From an uncultured Ruminococcus sp. (GTDB lineage: Bacteria > Bacillota > Clostridia > Oscillospirales > Ruminococcaceae): a stretch of DNA of 6,178 nt. This document shows, piece by piece, positions 1 to 5,910 of this stretch. Location of the stretch: the NCBI GenBank assembly GCA_937902395.1, contig CALGTV010000015.1, positions 1 through 6,178 on the forward strand, in the 5' to 3' direction. A program made the translations under genes and the position numbers. The notes below the pieces were generated by a model that was not told where the DNA came from, did not search any database, and was given only the letters and a program-made list of their open reading frames with translations. The first letter of the stretch is position 1, and every line of letters begins with the position of its first letter.

Positions 1-41
1 CAAAGCTCTGCGATGCGTTTAAGCGCTCTGCAAGGGGTGAA

Positions 42-72
42 TTTCCAAACAGTCCGCAGGGCTGTTTGGAAA
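42..72. repeat. Perfect 11-bp hairpin, intergenic
   Basis: TTTCCAAACAG (42-52) and CTGTTTGGAAA (62-72) are perfect inverted repeats. The inner bases TCC/GGG (53-55 and 59-61) can extend the stem by three pairs, one of them G-T, leaving a GCA loop. No T-run follows, so it is not a rho-independent terminator. It lies directly beside the hairpin at 75-102, and the two together look like one compound intergenic repeat rather than gene sequence. No protein family is recognisable in any frame here. Confidence 0.75.
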
Positions 73-74
73 GA

Positions 75-102
75 GGGGACGCTCTGCAAGAGAGAGCGTC
101 CC
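75..102 (-). repeat. 10-bp hairpin repeat, copy 1 (inverted copy at window end)
   Basis: GGGACGCTCT (76-85) pairs perfectly with AGAGCGTCCC (93-102) around the 7-nt loop GCAAGAG. The reverse complement of this element recurs at 6153-6178 with a single loop difference (CTCTTGC here on the minus strand, CTCTTAC there). The string GCTCTGCAAG also occurs at 25-34, which suggests a further partial copy. The T-run of the minus strand lies before, not after, the stem, so terminator function is unlikely. It is most simply a copy of a dispersed palindromic repeat. Confidence 0.75.
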
Positions 103-140
103 TTAAAAAAATATCTTATTGTAACTTTTTCGACACTCTC

Positions 141-172
141 AAATCCCCGAAATCATCTTCGGGGATTTTTTT
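141..172 (+). terminator. Rho-independent terminator, rightward, possibly bidirectional
   Basis: AAATCCCCGAA (141-151) pairs with TTCGGGGATTT (158-168) around a 6-nt loop, and a run of seven T follows on the plus strand (166-172), then more T-rich sequence. This is a strong terminator for transcription entering from a gene left of the window. It begins 21 nt beyond the stop of the minus-strand hydrolase gene. In that direction the stem is followed by only three T, so it may also end that transcript, but less efficiently. Confidence 0.85.
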
Positions 173-188
173 ATTTTTCTGCTAAAAG

Positions 189-1787
189 CTATATTTCCCA
201 ATCATCACAAAGGCGATTGATAGCCTCAGTAAGCTTACGCATATCTGCATTTGCTCTGCCGTTGGAAATCTTGATAAGGCGGCTGAGACGGTCTGCGGCA
301 GATACAAGGTCGCTGTAGGTGGGGCTGATATTTCCGCCTGATGTCTTTTTCTTTGCGATAGGCACAGGCTTTGCATCAACGGTAATTTCGCCAGATACAA
401 GGTCGAATTCCGCGCCGCTGTAGGGAGCGTAGGAATCGCCGCCAAGTTCTTCGCGGATTCGCTGAGCAAGACTATCAGCAGAGGGAGCGTCGCCGTGATT
501 TATGAAGTACTTTTTAACTCCCGAAACAGCCTTTGCCCAGTTCATAAGGCCGTCAACATCGGCGTGACCGCTTACACCGGGTAGCTGTAAAATCTCAGCG
601 GAAACAGTAATTGTCTCACCGAACAGCTTGACGTTCTTTGCGCCCTCAACAAGACTTCTTCCCAGAGTATTAGTTGACTGATATCCAACGAAAAGCACTG
701 TATTCTGAGCGCCCCAGAGATTATGTTTCAGGTGGTGCTTGATACGACCAGCCTCGCACATACCGCTGGCAGAGATAATAACCTTTGGTCTGGAATCGGA
801 GTTGATAGCCTTTGATTCATCGCTTGAAACGGCACGGATAAGACCGTCAAATACAAGGGGATTGATGCCTTGACGGATATAGCTTAAAGCTTCTTCATCA
901 TAGCAGCTTTCACGGTTGCTGACAAATATATTTGTAGCCTCAATAGCAAGAGGGCTATCCACGTATACAGGGAATCCATCATGCCCTTTAACAAGTCCCT
1001 CGTCCTTTATCTGACGGATAAAATAGAGCATTTCCTGCGTTCTGCCGACAGCAAAGGAAGGGATAATCACATTTCCTCCGCGGTCAAAGGTGCGCTGTAA
1101 TACGTCAGCAAGAGCCGTTACGTAGTCCGTGGGGCGATTGTGCTTGCGGTCGCCGTAGGTAGATTCCATAACAACGTAGTCAGCTTTGTCGATATACTGA
1201 GGGTCTCTTATCAGTGGCTGGTCAATGTTGCCGATATCTCCAGAGAATACAACGGAGCGCGTTTCGCCGTTTTCCGTCATAGTTACAACAATACTTGATG
1301 AGCCAAGAAGATGACCGGCATCACGGAAATAAACGGAGATACCCTCGCAGATTTCGACTGTTTCGTCGTATGGGCGAGGCACAAACAGGCTTATAGCGCC
1401 GATTGCATCATCCATAGTGTAGAGTGGCTCATAGTCAGGTTCACCGCGGCGTTTAGCCTTACGGCTGCGCCATTCAGCTTCAAATTCCTGAATATGTGCG
1501 GAATCGCGGAGCATAACGCTGCAAAGATTTGCCGTAGCAGTTGTGGAGTGTATTTCGCCCTTGAAGCCGCCTGCAAACAGGAGGGGGAGCAGTCCCGAAT
1601 GGTCAATATGCGCATGAGTAAGGAGCACAAAATCAATATCTCCGGGAGCAACAGGAATCTGCACATTTTCGAACATATCCTCGCCCTGCTGCATACCGAA
1701 ATCCACAAGGAATTTTTTACCGCAGGCTTCAACGTAGGTGCAGCTGCCGGTTACTTCATGAGTTGCACCAATAAACATCATTTTCAT
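189..1787 (-). CDS. MBL-fold/beta-CASP RNA-processing-type metallohydrolase
   Basis: This 532-residue cytoplasmic protein belongs to the metallo-beta-lactamase/beta-CASP family (YSH1/CPSF-73-like, COG1236), whose members are zinc-dependent ribonucleases. Visible motifs are the metal site HAHIDH at 58-63, AGHLLGSS with His159, SGDIG with Asp184, motif A ESTYGDR at 208-214, a motif B-like region ASGMCEAGR followed by HH at 351-352, and motif C-like SGHAD with His408. NHGD at 430-433 is a likely final metal-site histidine. All expected catalytic residues appear present, so it should be active; the substrate is inferred, not shown. The last 60 or so residues form an extension outside the core. 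There is no KH domain and no membrane segment. The start ATG-AAA-ATG-ATG is preceded by AAGGCGG (1800-1806), 12 nt away; the second or third ATG could also serve. It is monocistronic, divergent from the DUF2975 operon. Confidence 0.93.
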   Translation of the reverse strand: MKMMFIGATHEVTGSCTYVEACGKKFLVDFGMQQGEDMFENVQIPVAPGDIDFVLLTHAHIDHSGLLPLLFAGGFKGEIHSTTATANLCSVMLRDSAHIQEFEAEWRSRKAKRRGEPDYEPLYTMDDAIGAISLFVPRPYDETVEICEGISVYFRDAGHLLGSSSIVVTMTENGETRSVVFSGDIGNIDQPLIRDPQYIDKADYVVMESTYGDRKHNRPTDYVTALADVLQRTFDRGGNVIIPSFAVGRTQEMLYFIRQIKDEGLVKGHDGFPVYVDSPLAIEATNIFVSNRESCYDEEALSYIRQGINPLVFDGLIRAVSSDESKAINSDSRPKVIISASGMCEAGRIKHHLKHNLWGAQNTVLFVGYQSTNTLGRSLVEGAKNVKLFGETITVSAEILQLPGVSGHADVDGLMNWAKAVSGVKKYFINHGDAPSADSLAQRIREELGGDSYAPYSGAEFDLVSGEITVDAKPVPIAKKKTSGGNISPTYSDLVSAADRLSRLIKISNGRANADMRKLTEAINRLCDDWEI

Positions 1788-1861
1788 AATAAATAAACAC
1801 CGCCTTTAATTTTTTGTTGATATAATTTCAATGATAATGTATATTTTAATCCTTTTGTCTA

Positions 1862-1890
1862 ATTATAACACATTTTATATTATTTGTCTA
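1862..1890 (-). promoter_or_regulatory. Sigma-A promoter of the MBL/beta-CASP gene
   Basis: On the minus strand TAGACA (1885-1890) and TATAAT (1862-1867) are separated by exactly 17 bp, and TG one base before the -10 makes it an extended -10 promoter. The predicted start lies near 1855, giving a leader of roughly 70 nt, AT-rich and without an obvious strong hairpin. A second TAGACA at 1856-1861 has only ATTATC at 17 bp spacing and is much weaker. Confidence 0.82.
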
Positions 1891-2073
1891 TAGTTTTTTA
1901 TGATTTGTTTGGTGAAAATTTGGTGATGTAATGCAGGGTTGCTTTGGCAGTCTGTATTATATTCGTCTCTATTAATATAGTGTATTTTCAGAGCCTATTT
2001 GTTGCAATAGAAATCGATTTTGTAGGAATGCACAATTATTTAATGCTAAATTTATGGGTATTAAACAATCAAT

Positions 2074-2105
2074 TTGTAGGGGCGGATATTATCCGCCCGC
2101 AATTT
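2074..2105 (+). repeat. Small palindromic intergenic repeat, copy A
   Basis: The core is the perfect palindrome GGGCGGATA (2080-2088), a single T, then TATCCGCCC (2090-2098). It sits between TTGTAG on the left and GCAATTT on the right. The same outer frame surrounds a different palindrome at 5981-6013 and, in opposite orientation, at 6055-6088. No coding potential and no T-run terminator tail. It belongs to a dispersed small-palindrome family, probably mobile or once mobile; no transposase lies in the window. Confidence 0.8.
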
Positions 2106-2175
2106 CGGAATTTTCGATATTTTGAGGCAACCAATGGTCACACCTACAAAAGAAACATTGATTTAAAATGAAATT

Positions 2176-2208
2176 ATAGATTTTTAAAGCTTTCCTTTAA
2201 AAATCTAT
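2176..2208. repeat. Perfect 14-bp inverted repeat abutting the -35; possible operator
   Basis: ATAGATTTTTAAAG (2176-2189) and CTTTAAAAATCTAT (2195-2208) are exact inverted repeats with a 5-nt spacer. The last base is shared with the -35 hexamer TTGACA of the downstream promoter. Placement directly against the -35 suits a dimeric DNA-binding regulator or an AT-rich upstream element. The small Cro/C1-type regulator encoded in the same operon is the obvious candidate binder, but this is inference. It is too AT-rich, and lacks a T-tail, for a convincing terminator. Confidence 0.6.
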
Positions 2209-2236
2209 TGACAAACTTTAAAAGATGTGATATACT
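2208..2236 (+). promoter_or_regulatory. Consensus sigma-A promoter of the DUF2975/regulator operon
   Basis: TTGACA (2208-2213), a 17-bp spacer, and TATACT (2231-2236), with TG at 2228-2229 giving an extended -10. The match is close enough to predict high basal activity unless repressed, which fits the adjacent inverted repeat. The predicted start near 2243 leaves a leader of about 95 nt before the ATG at 2339. Confidence 0.87.
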
Positions 2237-2254
2237 AATGTCATACCGGTAAAG

Positions 2255-2295
2255 CATATGGGGTTTGCGGAGTGTACAGCCGTGAATCCGATATG
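2255..2295 (+). promoter_or_regulatory. Leader RNA stem-loop upstream of the DUF2975 gene
   Basis: Bases 2255-2270 pair with 2280-2295 around the 9-nt loop AGTGTACAG. There are 15 pairs (three of them G-U) and one internal G/G mismatch. The G-U pairs are only stable in plus-strand RNA, which supports a role in the transcript rather than in DNA. There is no U-run directly after it, so it is not a simple attenuator. Loop bases GTGT could pair with ACAC at 2305-2308 in a pseudoknot. It matches no riboswitch class I recognise. Confidence 0.55.
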
Positions 2296-2338
2296 AATTC
2301 ATCAACACAAATTTAAATTATTTTTGGAGGAATTTATC

Positions 2339-2824
2339 ATGAATAAAAAAATTGAAAAAATTCAAGCATTATCACAAAAAGGTGCTTGCAGATTTTTTAT
2401 ACTTGCCATTTTTTTTGGAGTTATTGCTGCTGTGACAGCTGCTGATATGATTTTGCCAAGTTTGCGAGGCGAATTTGAAATAGCAGAAATACCGAAAAAT
2501 CTAAGCGCAGCAATTGAGTTTTTATTCTCTGCCGTTTCTTCTTTTGTTATGGCAAAAGCGCTTTTCAATGTTAGTGAGAACGAAAAACTCTTTGATGCTA
2601 AAGTTGTCAGAACATTCAAGCTTTCGTGTATGTTTCTTGTAATAGGAGGTATGGCAGGTGGAGCTGTCGGCATAATATCTTCAAGATTTCTGACCGAAAC
2701 ACAAAGTATTTCTATGGAGGGCCTATCAGTTGGTCTTATTCTTTGTGGTCTGGTGTTAGAAATTTTTGTAGAATATCTTTATCATGTCATTGATATACAG
2801 GACGAACTTGATACCATAGCATAA
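2339..2824 (+). CDS. DUF2975 family four-helix membrane protein
   Basis: A 161-residue integral membrane protein of the DUF2975 family, whose biochemical role is unknown. Four hydrophobic segments are visible at about residues 18-38, 56-76, 95-115 and 129-149. The family-typical hydrophilic segment ENEKLFDAKVVRTFK (about 80-94) lies between helices two and three. The start is the ATG at 2339, 8 nt after GGAGG (2326-2330). A TTG at 2324 would add five residues but overlaps the ribosome site itself. The stop codon overlaps the ribosome site of the next gene, so the two are co-transcribed and probably co-translated. Family members are commonly next to a small YozG-like regulator, as here (compare yoaS/yozG of Bacillus subtilis). 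Codons look more A/T-rich than in the flanking genes. Confidence 0.88.
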   Translation: MNKKIEKIQALSQKGACRFFILAIFFGVIAAVTAADMILPSLRGEFEIAEIPKNLSAAIEFLFSAVSSFVMAKALFNVSENEKLFDAKVVRTFKLSCMFLVIGGMAGGAVGIISSRFLTETQSISMEGLSVGLILCGLVLEIFVEYLYHVIDIQDELDTIA

Positions 2825-2835
2825 GGAGGGAGTTA

Positions 2836-3054
2836 ATGGGAATAATCATAAGACTTGACCGACTTATGGCTGACCGTAAAATGTCGGTAAACGAGTTGGC
2901 GGCAAAGCTTGAAATGACCAATGTAAACCTATCTAATTTGAAAACAGGAAAGATGAAAGGCATACGGTTTGAAACGATGAATAATATATGTCGCATATTT
3001 GACTGTCAGCCTGGGGATATTTTTGAATATGTAAAAGATGAGGATGATGAATGA
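2836..3054 (+). CDS. Small Cro/C1-type (YozG-like) transcriptional regulator
   Basis: A 72-residue protein consisting of little more than one HTH domain of the Cro/C1 (HTH_26/YozG-like) type. Residues 17-25 (SVNELAAKL) form the first helix of the motif and 28-38 (TNVNLSNLKTG) the recognition helix. This is followed by IRFETMNNICRIFDCQPGDIFEY, typical of the family's C-terminal half, and an acidic tail. The ribosome site AAGGAGG (2823-2829) overlaps the stop of the DUF2975 gene and lies 6 nt before the ATG. Coupling to a membrane protein suggests that the pair senses or responds to an envelope or small-molecule signal. Autoregulation through the inverted repeat at 2176-2208 is plausible but unproven. 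Confidence 0.9.
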   Translation: MGIIIRLDRLMADRKMSVNELAAKLEMTNVNLSNLKTGKMKGIRFETMNNICRIFDCQPGDIFEYVKDEDDE

Positions 3055-3075
3055 GCCGCTATATTACGTTGTTTC

Positions 3076-3112
3076 GTGCAGGAGCGGATACATATTAACC
3101 GTCCGCAATTTA
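3076..3112 (+). repeat. Degenerate copy of the palindromic repeat (copy E)
   Basis: The right end TCCGCAATTT (3102-3111) matches that of the copy at 5981-6013, and the left part GGAGCGGATA (3081-3090) resembles the left arm of the copy at 2074-2105 with one difference. Only GCGGA (3084-3088) and TCCGC (3102-3106) still pair, around a 13-nt loop. It reads as an old copy whose palindrome has decayed. Confidence 0.5.
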
Positions 3113-3237
3113 TTATTTGGGGTTCCATTTTGTAGTTAAAATCGGCGAGCCTGAATCGTACAGCAGACAAGTATTGGTAAAATTGAATAAATATACAAGT
3201 GTTATTTTGTGCAATCATACAAATTTCCAAAAACCTA

Positions 3238-3266
3238 TTGACAAACGTATAATTATGTTCTACAAT
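3238..3266 (+). promoter_or_regulatory. Upstream tandem promoter P1 of the DUF4317-CLC operon
   Basis: TTGACA (3238-3243), a 17-bp spacer, TACAAT (3261-3266). It shares the string CTATTGACAAAC with the promoter at 2208-2236. The predicted start is near 3273, about 115 nt before the ATG at 3388. Confidence 0.8.
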
Positions 3267-3301
3267 ATAAGTAGATTAAAAATCAACCGCGATAAAAAGA
3301 C

Positions 3302-3330
3302 TGGACAAATTTTCGGAAATATGATATAAT
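3302..3330 (+). promoter_or_regulatory. Proximal tandem promoter P2 of the DUF4317-CLC operon
   Basis: TGGACA (3302-3307), a 17-bp spacer, perfect TATAAT (3325-3330), with TG at 3322-3323 as an extended -10. The predicted start is near 3337, giving a leader of about 50 nt. With P1 it forms a tandem pair 64 bp apart. Confidence 0.85.
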
Positions 3331-3387
3331 AAATCCTGCACGAATAAAGGAAAACCCTAAAGATAAATTCTACAGGAGGATATACAT

Positions 3388-4554
3388 ATGAACAAAAAGG
3401 AAACAGCAGAGATAAAAAAGAATTTTTCCGATAAAAGCGGATTTTTCATAATGGACAGAGTGCTTACAGGCTTTGTGGACGCTGAAAAAAACGTCCGTTT
3501 TGTGAAAACTTTCTCCTGCCTTACCATGTCAGTTGAGGAACATGATGTCTATGACGAAACGCTGAAAAAAGTTCTCAATACCAATGTTGGAAAGAATTTC
3601 TGCGAGTATCAGTTCCCAAATGAAGCATACGAGGAGGGACAGCCTCAGGAAATTCTCTACAGTCTGTTGCGTTCAGAGCTTAAAGACGAACTTATCTGCG
3701 AGAATTTCATGAACCATATCGCCAATAATTTCTCCCACGAAGGACCTTATGCCGTAATCACAGCATATTGTACATATACTATCCGCCGCAAAGACAAAAA
3801 TGACGAATTTTCCAACGGCGAGGATGAACTGTATCGCTACATTCTCACGGCGATTTGCCCCGTGAATACAGGCAGTGACGGATTTGTTTTTGACAGCTTC
3901 AACAACGAAATAACAAAGAAAATCAACACAGAGCTGATTATCAGCAAGGCTCCATCAGAGGGCTTTTTATACCCCGTTTTCAGCAACAGAAGCCCCGACA
4001 TAAATCATGTTATGGCATATATGAAAACCGCTTCAAAGCCCAATATATCGCTGATTGAGGACGTTCTCGGATGTACATTTGTAATGTCTGCCGAAAATGA
4101 AAAGGCAAGCTTCCAGAATATCCTTAAAAATGTTGTGGGTGATGACCTTGATTATATGGTTATCAAAACTGTTAATGAGAAAATTCAGGAAGTTGTTGAG
4201 GAAAATAAGGACGATACCGACAAGACTATTATTGATAATACAAAGTTAAAAGATATTCTCACTGATATCGGAATACCGCAGGAGCGCGTTGCTATGACTG
4301 ACCCTGTTTATGAGAAATTCTGCGGTGACGCGCCTCTTACTGCGGCAAATCTTATCGAGACAAAAACTGTTCTCACATCTCCCGGAATTACGGTGAATAT
4401 CAAGCCCTCAGCCGCTGACAAGGTGCGCACAAGCGTGGTAGGCGGCAGAAGATGCCTGCTCATCGACCTTGACGACCCAACTATTGAGATTAACGGCTTG
4501 CCTGTACGTCTTGAAGAAAAGGCAAATGATGCGGAGGCTGTACCTGTTGGCTGA
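3388..4554 (+). CDS. DUF4317 family protein, function unknown
   Basis: A 388-residue soluble, fairly acidic protein that I assign to the DUF4317 family, known from gut-type Firmicutes and without a known biochemical role. No signal peptide or membrane segment is visible. Recognisable parts are the N-terminal MNKKETAEIKKNF with DRVLTGFVDAEK (23-34), the central HEGPYAVITAYCTYTIR (117-133), an acidic, probably helical stretch around 258-280, and a C-terminal GGRRCLLIDLDDPTIEINGL (352-371). The length is near the usual size for this family, from memory. The start is well set by AGGAGG (3374-3379), 8 nt before the ATG. It is the first gene of an operon with a CLC transporter 5 bp downstream, so a role linked to anion or pH homeostasis is possible, but this rests only on position. 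Confidence 0.85.
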   Translation: MNKKETAEIKKNFSDKSGFFIMDRVLTGFVDAEKNVRFVKTFSCLTMSVEEHDVYDETLKKVLNTNVGKNFCEYQFPNEAYEEGQPQEILYSLLRSELKDELICENFMNHIANNFSHEGPYAVITAYCTYTIRRKDKNDEFSNGEDELYRYILTAICPVNTGSDGFVFDSFNNEITKKINTELIISKAPSEGFLYPVFSNRSPDINHVMAYMKTASKPNISLIEDVLGCTFVMSAENEKASFQNILKNVVGDDLDYMVIKTVNEKIQEVVEENKDDTDKTIIDNTKLKDILTDIGIPQERVAMTDPVYEKFCGDAPLTAANLIETKTVLTSPGITVNIKPSAADKVRTSVVGGRRCLLIDLDDPTIEINGLPVRLEEKANDAEAVPVG

Positions 4555-4559
4555 TTGTT

Positions 4560-5816
4560 ATGGTTGAAATGGATAATATTCTTAAAAATGAACACGTGAA
4601 AGAGACAAAATTCTTTCTGAAATGGCTGTTTATCGGCGTTATCATGGGTGTGGTTATCGGTCTTGTGGGAGCTTTTTTCCACTTCTGTTCCGCAGAGGCT
4701 GAGCATTTCCGCGGCGATAACTCATGGCTGATTTATCTGCTCCCATTGGCTGGCGTGGCAATTGCCTATTTTTACGACGCGCTGAAATACAGTCACGACA
4801 AGGGCACGAATCTGGTGCTTCTTGCCGTCCGTGACAACAAAATTATGGGTATACATCATGCTGTGTGTATATTTGTTGCAACTGTTTTAACTCATCTCTG
4901 CGGCGGTTCAAGCGGCAGAGAGGGTGCTTCCTTGCAGATTGGTGCGGCTCTCGGCTCTTTTTCGGGACGCAAACTGAAATTCAGCGAGGATGACAAACGA
5001 ATCATGACAATGTGCGGCATGAGCGCCATGTTTGCGGCAGTTTTCGGAACTCCTGTAACTGCGGCGATATTTTCAATGGAAGTCGTAAGCGTGGGAATTT
5101 TCTACTATTCTGCAATAATTCCCTGCGTTACATCTGCTCTCACCGCAAGCTATATTTCCTCACTTTTTGGAAATACGCATATTCAGGTAAGCGTGAACGT
5201 CCCTGAAATTAATATGATTCTCTATCTGAAAGTTGCTCTCATAGGTGCGCTGTGTGCGGCTATTAGCGTGTTTTTCTGCTTTGTACTTGGCAGAATCCAC
5301 AAGCTTTTCAAAAAGATAAAGAATCATGCAATACGTGCGGCTGTGGGCGGTGTTATTGTTGTTCTGCTGACGCTTATTGTGGGGGATTACACCTACAACG
5401 GCACAGGCGGTGATATGATAGTTTCTGCCTTTACGGAAAGTCCGTTTTTTGCCGCATTTCTCATAAAAATGGTGTTTACTGCTGTTACTCTCGGCTCTGG
5501 TTTTAAGGGCGGAGAAATATTTCCCGTATTCTTTATCGGTTCATCTTTCGGAAGTGTATTCGCTCCCTTGCTGGAGCTTGATTGCTCCGTTGGTGCGGCT
5601 GTTGGAATGGCGGCGCTTTTCTGCGGTGTGACAAACTGCCCCATTGCCTCAATTCTGCTTAGTATTGAGCTTTTCGGCAGTGATGGGATTGGTATGTACG
5701 TTCTTGTATGTGCTGTCAGCTATATGCTGTCAGGCTATGGCGGACTTTACAGCGAGCAGAAAATTCTCTATTCAAAAAAGAGAATGAAATTTATAAATAA
5801 GAAAATAGGAAATTAA
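4560..5816 (+). CDS. CLC-type anion channel / anion-proton antiporter
   Basis: A 418-residue polytopic membrane protein of the CLC family (COG0038). The family signatures are all visible: KGTNL at 81-85 (the position of GSGIP in E. coli ClC), GSSGREG at 116-122 with the gating glutamate Glu121, GFKGGEIFP at 314-322, and GLYSEQ with Tyr397 at the place of the ion-coordinating Tyr445. There is no C-terminal CBS or TrkA_C domain. The GGE-x-x-P form, with Glu319, resembles fluoride-type CLCs, but Thr83 and Phe321 differ from the Met and Thr I recall there, so the preferred anion (chloride, fluoride or other) cannot be assigned. It starts 5 bp after the DUF4317 stop with no good ribosome site: the nearest GGAGG is at 4533-4537, 22 nt upstream. 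Start by translational coupling is likely. ATG at 4569 is an alternative. Confidence 0.92.
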   Translation: MVEMDNILKNEHVKETKFFLKWLFIGVIMGVVIGLVGAFFHFCSAEAEHFRGDNSWLIYLLPLAGVAIAYFYDALKYSHDKGTNLVLLAVRDNKIMGIHHAVCIFVATVLTHLCGGSSGREGASLQIGAALGSFSGRKLKFSEDDKRIMTMCGMSAMFAAVFGTPVTAAIFSMEVVSVGIFYYSAIIPCVTSALTASYISSLFGNTHIQVSVNVPEINMILYLKVALIGALCAAISVFFCFVLGRIHKLFKKIKNHAIRAAVGGVIVVLLTLIVGDYTYNGTGGDMIVSAFTESPFFAAFLIKMVFTAVTLGSGFKGGEIFPVFFIGSSFGSVFAPLLELDCSVGAAVGMAALFCGVTNCPIASILLSIELFGSDGIGMYVLVCAVSYMLSGYGGLYSEQKILYSKKRMKFINKKIGN

Positions 5817-5823
5817 CTTTTTG

Positions 5824-5851
5824 AGCCTTTAGCCACTAGCCTTTAGCAAGC
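5824..5851. repeat. Heptamer tandem repeat, block 1
   Basis: Four consecutive 7-bp units: AGCCTTT at 5824 and 5838, the variant AGCCACT at 5831, and a decayed unit beginning AGC at 5845. The net effect is the 10-bp direct repeat AGCCTTTAGC with a 14-bp period. It begins 7 nt after the CLC stop codon and lies before the terminator, so it is within the transcript. Confidence 0.75.
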
Positions 5852-5856
5852 GGTTT

Positions 5857-5891
5857 AATTCAGAATTAAGAATTCAGAATTAAGAATTTAT
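5857..5891. repeat. Heptamer tandem repeat, block 2
   Basis: Five 7-bp units in phase: AATTCAG at 5857 and 5871 alternate with AATTAAG at 5864 and 5878, followed by a partial unit AATTTAT at 5885. The 14-bp pair is therefore exactly duplicated. It begins 5 bp after block 1. Confidence 0.8.
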
Positions 5892-5910
5892 GGACGGTGG
5901 AATTTATTTT

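Larger units (their letters stand above)
1788..2338. other. Divergent intergenic region, 551 bp
   Basis: This AT-rich stretch separates the two divergent transcription units. From left to right it holds the minus-strand promoter (1862-1890), an unremarkable AT-rich segment (about 1891-2070), a palindromic repeat (2074-2105), a 14-bp inverted repeat (2176-2208), a consensus plus-strand promoter (2208-2236) and a leader hairpin (2255-2295). A 75-codon open frame at 1944-2171 runs through the palindromic repeat, has no ribosome site and resembles no family; I do not regard it as a gene. Confidence 0.7.
3055..3387. other. Intergenic region between the two plus-strand operons, 333 bp
   Basis: It contains a degenerate palindromic repeat (3076-3112), then sequence with no recognised feature, then two tandem promoters (3238-3266 and 3302-3330). 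No good rho-independent terminator follows the regulator gene. CCGCT (3056-3060) can pair with AGCGG (3083-3087) but no T-run follows, so some read-through into the next operon is possible. An open frame at 3117-3329 overlaps both promoters and has no ribosome site. Confidence 0.65.

Noticed and set aside
75..110. Hairpin at 75-102 as a terminator
   Set aside because: The stem is followed by TT then a run of A on the plus strand, and the T-run of the minus strand precedes the stem.
13..318. Open frame of 101 codons on the plus strand
   Set aside because: It runs through two hairpin repeats and a strong terminator and into the 3' end of the opposite-strand hydrolase gene; no ribosome site, no family resemblance.
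1311..1796. Long plus-strand open frame (161 codons) opposite the hydrolase gene, and similar antisense frames at 4308-4706 and 5393-5644
   Set aside because: Shadows of clear genes on the other strand or frame; no ribosome site and no recognisable domain.
1944..2171. Open frame of 75 codons in the divergent intergenic region
   Set aside because: No Shine-Dalgarno site, low-complexity hydrophobic start, and its middle is the translation of the palindromic repeat.
2324..2338. Upstream TTG start for the DUF2975 gene
   Set aside because: The TTG overlaps the GGAGG ribosome site that serves the ATG at 2339.
3117..3329. Open frame of 70 codons before the DUF4317 gene, with a protein-like stretch KIGEPESYSRQVLVKLNKY
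   Set aside because: It overlaps both tandem promoters and has no ribosome site. The stretch could be a relic of a decayed gene, but I cannot name a family.
3267..3387. Fluoride (crcB) riboswitch ahead of the DUF4317-CLC operon
   Set aside because: Looked for because of the CLC type; the leader is AT-rich, and I see no crcB-like core or conserved stem.
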